A stretch of DNA of 64,000 bases. Origin: Tamlana carrageenivorans. GTDB lineage: Bacteria > Bacteroidota > Bacteroidia > Flavobacteriales > Flavobacteriaceae. Made by a program: the position numbers and the translations under genes. A model generated the notes under the pieces. It saw nothing but the letters and a program-made list of their open reading frames with translations, searched no databases and was not told where the DNA came from. The DNA lies in contig NZ_CP025938.1 of assembly GCF_002893765.1 (NCBI RefSeq), positions 1,798,001 through 1,862,000 on the forward strand, given 5' to 3'. Shown here in pieces: positions 1-7,746 of the stretch; position 1 is the first letter of the stretch; the number at the start of each line of letters is the position of its first letter.

Positions 1-92
1 ACTAAAGCTTTTTTGCAGTCCATCATTCCTGCACCAGTTGCTTGTCTTAATTTGTTAACTTCAGCCGCTGTTACTTTTACTGTAGTACTCAT
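1..92 (-). CDS. tsf: Elongation factor Ts, N-terminal fragment (runs off window)
   Basis: Only the first 30 codons are present; the gene continues beyond base 1. The N-terminus contains VTAAEVNKLRQATGAGMMDC, the UBA-like start of EF-Ts with the typical RQ-TGAG-MDCK pattern. EF-Ts is the guanine nucleotide exchange factor for EF-Tu in the cytoplasm. It lies 85 bp downstream of rpsB on the same strand, the usual rpsB-tsf pair, so co-transcription is expected. Confidence 0.93.
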   Translation of the reverse strand, partial: MSTTVKVTAAEVNKLRQATGAGMMDCKKAL

Positions 93-177
93 AGTGATTA
101 TAATTTAAAAAAGTCGTTCAATACATTTTCTGTAAAGAAAAGAACTAAACGACTTATTTGTGTTGTGTAAATGTTAT

Positions 178-948
178 TTATTCTTCTTCTTCAGCAGTTG
201 CTTTAGCTTTAGGTGCTGCTTTAGCTTTAGGCGCATCGTCCTTAGCTGAAGCATCTTTCTCTGCTTTGCGTTCTGCTAAACCTCCTGCGATTGCAGATGA
301 TACGTGAGATAAAATTTTATCTATCGATTTAGAAGCGTCATCATTTGCAGGAATTACATAATCAACTTGACGTGGGTCAGAGTTGGTATCAACCATTGCA
401 AAAATTGGAATGTTTAATTTTTGAGCTTCTTTAATCGCGATATGCTCACGCTTAATATCAACAACAAATAAAGCACCTGGTAAACGCGTCATATCGGTAA
501 TAGAACCTAAGTTTTTCTCTAACTTAGCTCTTAAACGATCAACTTGTAAACGCTCTTTTTTAGATAAAGTCATGAAAGTACCGTCTTTCTTCATTCTATC
601 GATAGAAGCCATTTTCTTAACAGCTTTTCTAATAGTTACGAAGTTAGTTAACATACCACCTGGCCATCTTTCAGTGATGTAAGGCATGTTAATGTCTCCA
701 GCTTTTTCAGCTACGATATCTTTAGCTTGCTTTTTTGTTGCAACGAATAAAATTTTACGACCAGATGCTGCAATTTTAGCAAGTGCTGCACCAGCTTCTT
801 CAATTTTAGCCGCTGTTTTGTATAGGTTAATAATGTGGATGCCGTTACGCTCCATGTATACGTAAGGCGCCATGTTTGGATCCCACTTACGTGTAAGGTG
901 TCCGAAATGTACACCTGCTTCAAGTAATTCTTTTACTTCTACTGCCAT
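178..948 (-). CDS. rpsB: 30S ribosomal protein S2
   Basis: 256 residues. Family hallmarks are visible: LLEAGVHFGH near the N-terminus, KWDPNM, the RWPGGMLTNF motif around residue 93, and LPGALFVVDIKRE with IPIFAMVDTNSDP. S2 assembles late onto the 30S subunit and bridges head and body. The last 30 or so residues are a low-complexity Ala/Lys/Glu tail (KAKAAPKAKA, ending EEEE), a C-terminal extension beyond the usual S2 core. It sits third in rplM-rpsI-rpsB-tsf, separated from rpsI by a 240-bp leader-like gap full of inverted repeats. Confidence 0.98.
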   Translation of the reverse strand: MAVEVKELLEAGVHFGHLTRKWDPNMAPYVYMERNGIHIINLYKTAAKIEEAGAALAKIAASGRKILFVATKKQAKDIVAEKAGDINMPYITERWPGGMLTNFVTIRKAVKKMASIDRMKKDGTFMTLSKKERLQVDRLRAKLEKNLGSITDMTRLPGALFVVDIKREHIAIKEAQKLNIPIFAMVDTNSDPRQVDYVIPANDDASKSIDKILSHVSSAIAGGLAERKAEKDASAKDDAPKAKAAPKAKATAEEEE

Positions 949-1188
949 TTTTGTAATAGTTTACGTTCTTTTAAATTAGCAATGTTCCGTTCGGTTTTCG
1001 GCTGTTAAGCTTCGGCCTTTGGCTTCATTTAGATGCTAAACTTTCAATTCTGAATTCGATTCAGAATCTTTTTAAATTAAATTGATACTCTGAAAAATTC
1101 CAGAGTGTTTATTTTGAATATGGATGTAAACCTATAAAGGTGTTGAAACATGTTCAAAAGATGCTGAACCAAGTTCAGCATGAGTATA
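949..1188 (-). promoter_or_regulatory. rpsI-rpsB intergenic region with stacked hairpins
   Basis: This gap within the ribosomal operon is unusually long and rich in dyads. Perfect or near-perfect arms occur at 1161-1169/1173-1181 (ATGCTGAAC and complement), 1144-1148/1154-1158 (TTGAA/TTCAA), about 1089-1105 (ACTCTG/CAGAGT) and 1047-1067 (ATTCTGAAT/ATTCAGAAT). Three of them share a CTGAA/TTCAG core. It could be an attenuator, a processing site or an rpsB leader bound by S2. Autoregulation by S2 is known in other phyla; here it is inference. Confidence 0.5.
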
Positions 1189-1575
1189 TTAACGTTTCGA
1201 GAATTGGAATTTCTTACGCGCTTTCTTCTGACCGAATTTCTTACGCTCTACCATTCTTGGATCTCTAGTTAATAAACCTTCTGGCTTAAGTGTTAATCTG
1301 TTCTCAGCATCAACCTCACACATAGCGCGAGAAATTGCTAAACGAACAGCTTCTGCTTGTCCAGTAATACCACCTCCATATACATTTACTGTAATATCAA
1401 AGTTGCTGTCATTGTTAGTCAAAACTAAAGGCTGCTTTACTTTGTACTGTAATGTAGCTGTAGTAAAGTAGTTAGTTAAGTCTTTTTTGTTAATCGTAAT
1501 GTTACCGCTTCCCGCAGAAACATAAGCACGAGCAACAGCCGTCTTTCTACGGCCGATTTTGTGAATTACTTCCAT
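1189..1575 (-). CDS. rpsI: 30S ribosomal protein S9
   Basis: 128 residues, normal for S9. It carries IGRRKTAVARAYV at the N-terminus, VYGGGITGQAEAVRLAISRA in the middle and the basic tail ending KKFQFSKR, which reaches the P-site tRNA in the ribosome. Its start codon follows the rplM stop codon with no spacing, so translation is probably coupled, as in the conserved rplM-rpsI pair. Confidence 0.98.
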   Translation of the reverse strand: MEVIHKIGRRKTAVARAYVSAGSGNITINKKDLTNYFTTATLQYKVKQPLVLTNNDSNFDITVNVYGGGITGQAEAVRLAISRAMCEVDAENRLTLKPEGLLTRDPRMVERKKFGQKKARKKFQFSKR

Positions 1576-2031
1576 TTACTTGAATTCGTTTAAGTTAATT
1601 GTTTTTGGCTTTTGTGCTGCATGAGCATGTTCTGAACCAACAACAACTGTTAGATTACGGAATAAATTTGCACCTAATTTGTTTTTAGGTAACATTCCTT
1701 TAACTGATTTCTCTACTACTCTTGCAGGATCTTTTCCGTACAATTCTGTAGCAGTTAAACTTCTTTGACCACCTGGGTATCCTGTGTGACGAATGTACGT
1801 TTTGTCGTTCCATTTGTTACCAGATAACGTGATTTTTTCAGCATTGATAATGATTACATTATCTCCGCAATCCACGTGAGGTGTGAAGTTAGGCTTGTGT
1901 TTACCTCTTAAAAGTTTTGCAACTTTAGAAGCTAAACGTCCAAGCGCTTGACCTTCAGCATCAACAACTACCCACTGCTTATCTGCAGTAGCTTTGTTTG
2001 CTGAAATCGTTTTGTAGCTTAATGTGTCCAC
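1576..2031 (-). CDS. rplM: 50S ribosomal protein L13
   Basis: 151 residues. Recognisable by WVVVDAEGQALGRLASKVA, the GDNVIIINAEKI strand, HTGYPGG and the VKGMLPKNKLG motif. L13 is an early 50S assembly protein that binds 23S rRNA. It is the first gene of the leftward rplM-rpsI-rpsB-tsf transcription unit. The promoter should lie between 2032 and about 2200, divergent from the ABC-F gene. Confidence 0.98.
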   Translation of the reverse strand: MDTLSYKTISANKATADKQWVVVDAEGQALGRLASKVAKLLRGKHKPNFTPHVDCGDNVIIINAEKITLSGNKWNDKTYIRHTGYPGGQRSLTATELYGKDPARVVEKSVKGMLPKNKLGANLFRNLTVVVGSEHAHAAQKPKTINLNEFK

Positions 2032-2199
2032 ACTAATTATTTTTAATTATTAAACATTCCTCTCTTAAAAAGAGTTTGCAAATTTACGATTATATATTTG
2101 ATTACCAAATAGTGAGCTCACTTATTTTTAATTGTACTTATTAACTGATTTTGAATTCATTATAAGCCTTTTAAATTGAAAATCATTTTTAGTTAAATA

Positions 2200-2233
2200 T
2201 TTGTTTTTCAAGACCATGCTTTTATTAGTTTTG
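2200..2233 (+). promoter_or_regulatory. Bacteroidota-type promoter of the ABC-F gene
   Basis: TTTG at 2200-2203 and TAGTTTTG at 2226-2233 match the -33/-7 consensus (TTTG, TAnnTTTG) with 22 bp between. The ATG at 2253 lies about 13 bases after the expected transcription start. Confidence 0.55.
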
Positions 2234-2252
2234 CAGCTTTAAATTTTTGTAT

Positions 2253-3884
2253 ATGATTTCAGTAGATAATTTAGCCGTAGAGTTTAGCGGACATGCCTTG
2301 TTCAGTGACGTGTCATTTACCATAAATGCCAACGATAAAATTGCATTAATGGGGAAGAATGGTGCAGGAAAATCTACCATGATGAAAATTATTGCAGGAG
2401 AACAAAGCCCGACAAGAGGCAACGTGCGTTTTCCTAAGGATGCTGTAATTGCCTATTTGCCACAACATTTATTAACGGAAGATAATACCACCGTTTTCGA
2501 TGAAGCTTCTAAAGCCTTTAGTCACGTGTTCGAAATGCGTCAGGAAATGGAAGCTTTAAATAAGCAACTAGAAACACGTACGGATTATGAATCGGATGAA
2601 TATATGAAAATCATAGAACGGGTTTCCGATCTTGGCGAGAAATATTATGCCTTAGAAGATGTGAATTACGATGCTGAAGTTGAAAAGGCATTAAAAGGAC
2701 TTGGATTTAAGCAAGAAGATTTTACAAGATTAACCAACGAATTTAGTGGCGGATGGCGTATGCGTATCGAGCTGGCTAAAATATTACTACAAAAGCCCGA
2801 TTTAATCCTTTTAGATGAGCCAACCAATCATATAGATATAGAGTCGGTTATTTGGTTGGAAGATTTTTTACTGAATAAAGCTAATGCCGTCGTGGTGATT
2901 TCACACGATAAAACCTTTATTGATAATATTACCAATAGAACTATTGAAGTGACTATGGGGCGTATTTACGATTACAAAGCCAATTACTCCCATTATTTAC
3001 AATTGCGGGAAGAGCGTAGAGCGCATCAAATAAAAGCTTACGAAGAGCAGCAAAAATTTATTGCCGATAATATGGCCTTTATCGAACGCTTTAAAGGAAC
3101 GTATTCTAAAACCAATCAGGTGAATTCGCGCGAGCGTATGCTTGAAAAGTTAGAGATTATTGAAGTAGACGATATCGATACTTCGGCCTTAAAATTACGT
3201 TTCCCTAAAACCCAGCGTTCAGGTGACTATCCTATTACAGTAAAAGAGGTGTCGAAATCATACGGCCATCATGTGGTGTTTAAGAATGCCAGCATGTCTA
3301 TTGCAAGAGGTGAAAAAGTGTGTTTCGTAGGTCGTAATGGTGAAGGGAAATCGACCATGATTAAAGCTATTTTAGGTGAAATTGAGGTTGAAGGTACCTG
3401 TGCACTAGGTCATAATGTACAGGTGGGCTACTTTGCACAAAACCAAGCCGCCTTGTTAGATGAAGAACTTACCGTATTTCAAACCGTTGATGAAGTCGCT
3501 CAAGGCGATGTGCGAAAGCAAATTAAAAACATTTTAGGACGCTTTATGTTTAAAGGCGATGTTATCGATAAAAAAGTTGGCGTGCTTTCTGGTGGTGAAA
3601 AAACCAGATTAGCCATGGTGAAATTATTATTAGAGCCCGTAAACTTGCTGATTCTCGATGAGCCTACTAACCACTTAGATTTAAAATCGAAGGATGTTTT
3701 AAAAGAAGCCTTATTAGATTTTGATGGTACTTTGGTTTTGGTTTCGCACGATAGAGATTTTCTTCAAGGCTTATCTAAAAAAGTATTCGAATTTAAAGAC
3801 CAACGTGTTATCGAGCATTTTGAAACGATTGACGATTTCTTAGTTAGAAACCGTATTGAGAGTTTGAAAGCGATAGATTTATAA
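2253..3884 (+). CDS. ABC-F family ATPase (translation factor type)
   Basis: Two ABC cassettes in one soluble chain of 543 residues with no membrane segments, the ABC-F layout. The first cassette has Walker A GKNGAGKST, signature FSGGWRMRIELAK and Walker B LILLDEPTNHID. The second has GRNGEGKST, LSGGEKTRLAMVK and LLILDEPTNHLD. The charged linker between them (about residues 240-310, many Lys/Arg/Glu) is the segment that inserts into the ribosomal E site in characterised members. Length and linker resemble YbiT/EttA-like proteins more than antibiotic-resistance ABC-Fs, but I cannot place the subfamily. The start is taken as ATG 2253; a TTG two codons upstream is in frame. It is divergent from rplM. 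Confidence 0.92.
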   Translation: MISVDNLAVEFSGHALFSDVSFTINANDKIALMGKNGAGKSTMMKIIAGEQSPTRGNVRFPKDAVIAYLPQHLLTEDNTTVFDEASKAFSHVFEMRQEMEALNKQLETRTDYESDEYMKIIERVSDLGEKYYALEDVNYDAEVEKALKGLGFKQEDFTRLTNEFSGGWRMRIELAKILLQKPDLILLDEPTNHIDIESVIWLEDFLLNKANAVVVISHDKTFIDNITNRTIEVTMGRIYDYKANYSHYLQLREERRAHQIKAYEEQQKFIADNMAFIERFKGTYSKTNQVNSRERMLEKLEIIEVDDIDTSALKLRFPKTQRSGDYPITVKEVSKSYGHHVVFKNASMSIARGEKVCFVGRNGEGKSTMIKAILGEIEVEGTCALGHNVQVGYFAQNQAALLDEELTVFQTVDEVAQGDVRKQIKNILGRFMFKGDVIDKKVGVLSGGEKTRLAMVKLLLEPVNLLILDEPTNHLDLKSKDVLKEALLDFDGTLVLVSHDRDFLQGLSKKVFEFKDQRVIEHFETIDDFLVRNRIESLKAIDL

Positions 3885-3920
3885 ATGTTGATGTGTTTAT
3901 TTGTTTAATCGTTTAGTTGC

Positions 3921-3964
3921 CGTCACCCTGAACTTCTGCCTGCCTGTAGGAGTTCAGAATGACG
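3921..3964. repeat. Dispersed hairpin repeat after the ABC-F gene
   Basis: CGTCA plus CTGAACT on the left pair with AGTTCAG plus TGACG on the right, around a loop with GCCTGCCTGTAGG. REP-like hairpins with CTGAACT/AGTTCAG arms are common between flavobacterial genes. It may also end ABC-F transcription, although no long T tract follows. Confidence 0.55.
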
Positions 3965-4040
3965 TCATGTAGTTAGCACCTAGAGGGATTATAGGGGGGG
4001 CTGTATTATCAAAATCAAAACAGAACCACCAATCAAAGAC

Positions 4041-4198
4041 GAAACTTCCGCGTTAGGGATTGAAACGGCATCCTTTTTTGTGTGTCCTAAAGTTGATTTA
4101 GAACGTAAATATGAAGTTTAGAAAACACATGATTAATGATCTAAATGTTTGTGAACAAAAAAGATATAGTGGAAAGCCCGACCCTCGGGTAACGCCCA
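4041..4198 (+). ncRNA. Structured intergenic element, copy 1
   Basis: Outer stem GCGTTA (4050-4055) with TAACGC (4190-4195). Second stem GGG (4056-4058) with CCC (4177-4179). Inner stem TTTTTTG (4074-4080) with CAAAAAA (4156-4162). A small hairpin (CCGACCCTCGGG) lies between the second and outer stems on the 3' side. The unpaired strands GATTGAAACGG and GATATAGTGG recur in the other copies. Stem sequences change in a compensatory way between copies (see findings), which supports RNA folding. Strand is chosen by analogy only. I do not know the family name; Rfam Flavo-1 is one model to test. Confidence 0.55.
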
Positions 4199-4236
4199 AA
4201 TTATTTACATTTTACATTTAAGAGTCTTTTTTTGAC

Positions 4237-4244
4237 TAAATTTG
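4237..4244 (+). promoter_or_regulatory. -7 element of the YgiQ-family gene
   Basis: TAAATTTG matches TAnnTTTG exactly. It ends only 7 bases before the ATG at 4252, so the message would have almost no 5' leader. Confidence 0.5.
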
Positions 4245-4251
4245 CAGCGCT

Positions 4252-6210
4252 ATGCAAGAGTTACAACTTTCAGATTGGTTACCTACCACAAACAAAGAGG
4301 TGAAAATACGCGGCTGGGATGCCCTAGACGTGATATTATTTAGTGGCGATGCCTACGTGGATCACCCATCGTTCGGGCCTGCCGTTATTGGACGTATTCT
4401 GGAAAGTTACGGATTGCGTGTAGCGATTGTTCCGCAGCCTAATGTGAATGATAACCTTCAGGATTTTGAAAAGCTAGGAACGCCAAAATTATTTTTTGCG
4501 ATTACCGGGGGCTGTATGGACCCGATGATTAGCAATTATAACGCGAATAAAAAGCGACGTGATAAAGATGCATACACGCCAAATGGTGATATTGGTTTTA
4601 GACCCGATTACGCCACTTCGGTGTATTCGAAAATATTAAAAGATAAATTTCCCGATGTTCCTATTTTAATTGGTGGGATTGAAGCGTCTTTACGACGTGT
4701 TACTCACTACGATTATTGGAGCGATAAGCTATTGCCTTCTATTTTAGAAACCTCGAAAGCCGATATGTTGGTTTACGGTATGGGCGAGCAGCCTTTACGA
4801 GAGGTGGTGCGTTTAATGCAAAAAGGGGTGCCTTTTAGTAGTATTAATACGGTGAAGCAAACAGCTTTGTTGGTTGATGGTGCTGATAAAATTCCGAAAA
4901 ACAGTAACTGGGAAGATGTTGAAATCCAGTCGCACGAAACCTGCTTAAAGGATAAAAAAGCCTATGCTTCTAACTTTAAAACGATAGAGCAGGAGAGTAA
5001 TAAATTAGCGGCACGTCGTATTTTTCAGAAGATAGGTGATAAAACCTTGATGATTAATCCGCCGTACCCCACCATGACCGAAGACGAGATTGATGCCTCG
5101 TTCGAGTTGCCCTACACGCGTTTACCGCACCCGAAATACAATAAGCGCGGACCTATTCCTGCCTTTGAAATGATTAAGTTCTCGATAAATATTCACCGTG
5201 GGTGTTTTGGAGGCTGTAGTTTCTGTACCATTTCGGCACACCAAGGGAAGTTTATTGCTTCTAGGAGTCAGGAGTCGGTGCTTCGTGAGGTGGATAAAGT
5301 AGCGAATATGCCCGATTTTAAAGGCTATTTGTCTGATATTGGTGGCCCAAGTGCCAACATGTATAAAATGAAGGGGAAAGTGCAGTCCATTTGTGATAAG
5401 TGTGTGGCGCCTTCCTGTATTTCGCCTGTAATTTGCAGTAATTTAGATACGTCTCACAAGCCGTTAACTAAGTTATACCAGGCGGTTGATAGTCACCCGA
5501 AAATTAAAAAATCCTTTATTGGTAGTGGTATTCGTCATGATATGTTGGTGCCGGAATTTAATAAAAATGCCGACCCGAAGGAATTAGACGATTACACCGA
5601 AGAGGTGATGACTAAGCATATTTCTGGACGTTTAAAGGTAGCACCAGAACATACCAGTGATCCTGTTTTAAAACTGATGCGTAAGCCTTCGTTTAGTTAC
5701 TTCCATAAGTTTAAGGAGCGCTTCGATAAAATAAATGTAAAGCATAAGCTGAAGCTGCAGTTGATTCCGTATTTTATTTCGAATCACCCAGCTTGTGAGG
5801 CTGAAGATATGGCTAACCTCGCTGCCGAAACCAAAGATATGGGCTTCCAATTGGAGCAAGTGCAAGGTTTTACGCCAACACCTATGACGGTGGCTACCGT
5901 AATTTATTATAGTGGTTACCATCCATACACGCTTAAAAAAGTAAAAACGCCTATTACCGCTAAAGAAAAAGAGGAACAGCACCGTTTTTTCTTTTGGTAT
6001 AAAGACGAAAATAAAGCCTGGATTAGAAAGACCTTAAACAAACTAGGGCGTCAGGATTTACTAAAAGTGCTACTTCCAGAAAAGAACGAAAAATGGCGTA
6101 AAAACAAACCTAAAGGCGATGCTAAACACACTTTTGATGATGCTGTGCCTTTTAATAAACGCAAGAATAAGGTGAAGTTTCAGGGGAAGAAGAATAAGAA
6201 GCGTAGGTAG
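4252..6210 (+). CDS. YgiQ family radical SAM protein
   Basis: 652 residues. An N-terminal B12-binding-like/UPF0313 region (WDALDVILFSGDAYVDHPSFGPAVIGR) precedes a radical SAM core whose 4Fe-4S site is the CxxxCxxC motif in RGCFGGCSFC around residues 318-325. A Cys-rich insertion follows (CDKCVAPSCISPVIC). The basic C-terminal tail (KKNKKRR end) is typical of the family. The substrate of YgiQ proteins is not established. It stands alone, preceded by the structured element at 4.1 kb and followed by an IS256 element. The start is supported by the promoter directly upstream. Confidence 0.9.
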   Translation: MQELQLSDWLPTTNKEVKIRGWDALDVILFSGDAYVDHPSFGPAVIGRILESYGLRVAIVPQPNVNDNLQDFEKLGTPKLFFAITGGCMDPMISNYNANKKRRDKDAYTPNGDIGFRPDYATSVYSKILKDKFPDVPILIGGIEASLRRVTHYDYWSDKLLPSILETSKADMLVYGMGEQPLREVVRLMQKGVPFSSINTVKQTALLVDGADKIPKNSNWEDVEIQSHETCLKDKKAYASNFKTIEQESNKLAARRIFQKIGDKTLMINPPYPTMTEDEIDASFELPYTRLPHPKYNKRGPIPAFEMIKFSINIHRGCFGGCSFCTISAHQGKFIASRSQESVLREVDKVANMPDFKGYLSDIGGPSANMYKMKGKVQSICDKCVAPSCISPVICSNLDTSHKPLTKLYQAVDSHPKIKKSFIGSGIRHDMLVPEFNKNADPKELDDYTEEVMTKHISGRLKVAPEHTSDPVLKLMRKPSFSYFHKFKERFDKINVKHKLKLQLIPYFISNHPACEAEDMANLAAETKDMGFQLEQVQGFTPTPMTVATVIYYSGYHPYTLKKVKTPITAKEKEEQHRFFFWYKDENKAWIRKTLNKLGRQDLLKVLLPEKNEKWRKNKPKGDAKHTFDDAVPFNKRKNKVKFQGKKNKKRR

Positions 6211-6247
6211 TTTTTATTTGAGAATTGTCACAAATTTCAAAGCATTA

Positions 6248-7579
6248 GACACTATCCCGAAAAGTGTGTAAGTTATAAATCGAGGGTTTAGCTTTTTTAA
6301 AGTTGAACCCTTTTTTCAAATATAGTTAAAAACTGGTTTAAAATAATGCCCCAGTTCCTAATAGGCATCGACCATTTTTTGGTAGCCTCTCTAAGGGCTA
6401 AAAAAGTGGACTTCATAACAGCCTCATCTGTTGGGAATGAGAGCTTGTTTTTAGTGTACTTTCTGATTTTTCCATTAAGGTTTTCAATAAGGTTGGTAGT
6501 GTAAATGATTTTTCTAATTTCAACAGGAAATTCATAAAAAGCAGTAAGCTCATCCCAGTTGTCTCTCCAGCTTTTAATAGCATAAGAGTACTTGTGTTCC
6601 CATTTCTGAGCAAAGTCCTCTAAAGCAGCTTTTGCTGCGTTTTTGGTGGGTGCATCATAGATATTTTTCATGTCTTTTGTAAATTCCTTCTTGTCTTTCC
6701 AAACAACATAGCGACAAGCGTTACGAATCTGATGTGCCACGCAAATTTGGGTTTTAGATTCAGGAAAAACATTTTTAATGGTGTCGGTGAAACCGTTAAG
6801 ATTATCTGTGGCCGTGATAAGCAAATCCTGAACGCCTCTGGCTTTCATATCGGTTAGTACACTCATCCAAAAGGCTGCCGATTCATTCTTACCCAGCCAA
6901 AGTCCTAAGACTTCCTTTTTACCATCTCTACGGAGTCCTACGGCGATGTACATGGTTTTGTTAATGACTTTAGAGTTCTCCCGAACCTTAAATACAATAC
7001 CATCCATCCAAGTAATTAAATATACGGGCTCCAGGGGTCTGTTTTGCCAAGCAATAATATCATTGGTAACTTTATCTGTGATACGTGATATGGTAGATGT
7101 AGATACATCAAAATCGTAAACTTCTCGGATTTGCTTTCAATATCAGAATTACTCATACCCTTGGCATAAAGGCTGATAATGACGTTTTCTATGCCGTCAA
7201 CCATGTTTGTGCGTTTAGGAACCAGCATAGGGTTAAAAGAAGCTTCTCGGTCTCTGGGAACTTTAATATTAGTCTCTCCTAAAGCTGTTTTTATCCTTTT
7301 AGATCCATAGCCGTTACGGGTATTGCTATTATTGGATTGCTGATGTTTCTCATAGTCTAAATGAGCGTCAAGTTCTCCTTCTAGCATCTTTTCAATACCT
7401 CGCTTTTGGATGGATTTTAGAAAGGAGGTTAGTTCGTCTCCTGTTTTGAACTGTTTTAAAAAATCGTCGTTTAGAAAATCTTCTTTCTTCATAAGTGTGT
7501 AAATTTTAAAATTAAACAAAAAATATCGAGGGTTGCAACCCTCGATATTTTTTGTTTACACACTTTATGAGATACTGCC
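6248..7579 (-). mobile_element. IS256-family insertion sequence, frameshifted
   Basis: About 1.33 kb. The ends are imperfect inverted repeats: GACACTATCCCG then AAAGTGTGTAA on the left, and GGCAGTATCTCA then TAAAGTGTGTAA read inward from the right; CGAGGGTT follows inside both. One transposase gene fills the element and is broken by a frameshift. No clear target duplication is seen (left flank AGCATTA, right flank ATAATTAT), so the copy is probably old. It lies between the YgiQ gene and the large gene at 7747. Confidence 0.85.
6297..7492 (-). pseudogene. IS256-family (mutator type) transposase, frameshifted
   Basis: Two halves of a single DDE transposase. The N-terminal half starts at MKKEDFLNDDFLKQF (7492) and runs to GMSNSDIE. 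Near 7135 the frame shifts by one base; the other frame continues [21 protein letters not shown] and then [18 protein letters not shown] to the stop at 6297. The second half keeps [12 protein letters not shown], the catalytic region around [14 protein letters not shown], and the C-terminal [17 protein letters not shown]. The join is not a recognisable slippery site, so this looks like a decayed gene rather than programmed frameshifting. Confidence 0.85.
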
Positions 7580-7699
7580 ATAATTATAAACGTTTGGCGA
7601 TTTTATAAGGCTATTTTGTATTTCAATTTAAAAATAAAGAGTGTTTTTTAGTGTTAGTCTAAAAATGCGTCCATGATTCGCCTATTATAGAAAACAAAA

Positions 7700-7724
7700 A
7701 GCCACCGAAGTTTCGGTGGCTTTA
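7700..7724. terminator. Rho-independent terminator of the 7747-11202 gene
   Basis: AAAGCCACCGAA and TTCGGTGGCTTT form a stem of about 12 bp with a tiny loop, flanked by A- and T-rich tracts on both sides. It lies 25-45 bases past the leftward stop codon. Confidence 0.85.
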
Positions 7725-7746
7725 ATGGTTCAATAAGTGTTTAAAT

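Noticed and set aside
711..923. Antisense ORF overlapping rpsB
   Set aside because: A shadow of the rpsB reading frame with biased composition and no independent signals. The same holds for the other antisense ORFs over dnaE, the 1151-residue gene, the kinase and the ATPase.
7120..7145. Programmed frameshift in the IS256 transposase at 6.3-7.5 kb
   Set aside because: The join AGC AAA TCC is not a slippery heptamer, the family normally uses one ORF, and the ends of the element are degenerate, so decay is simpler.
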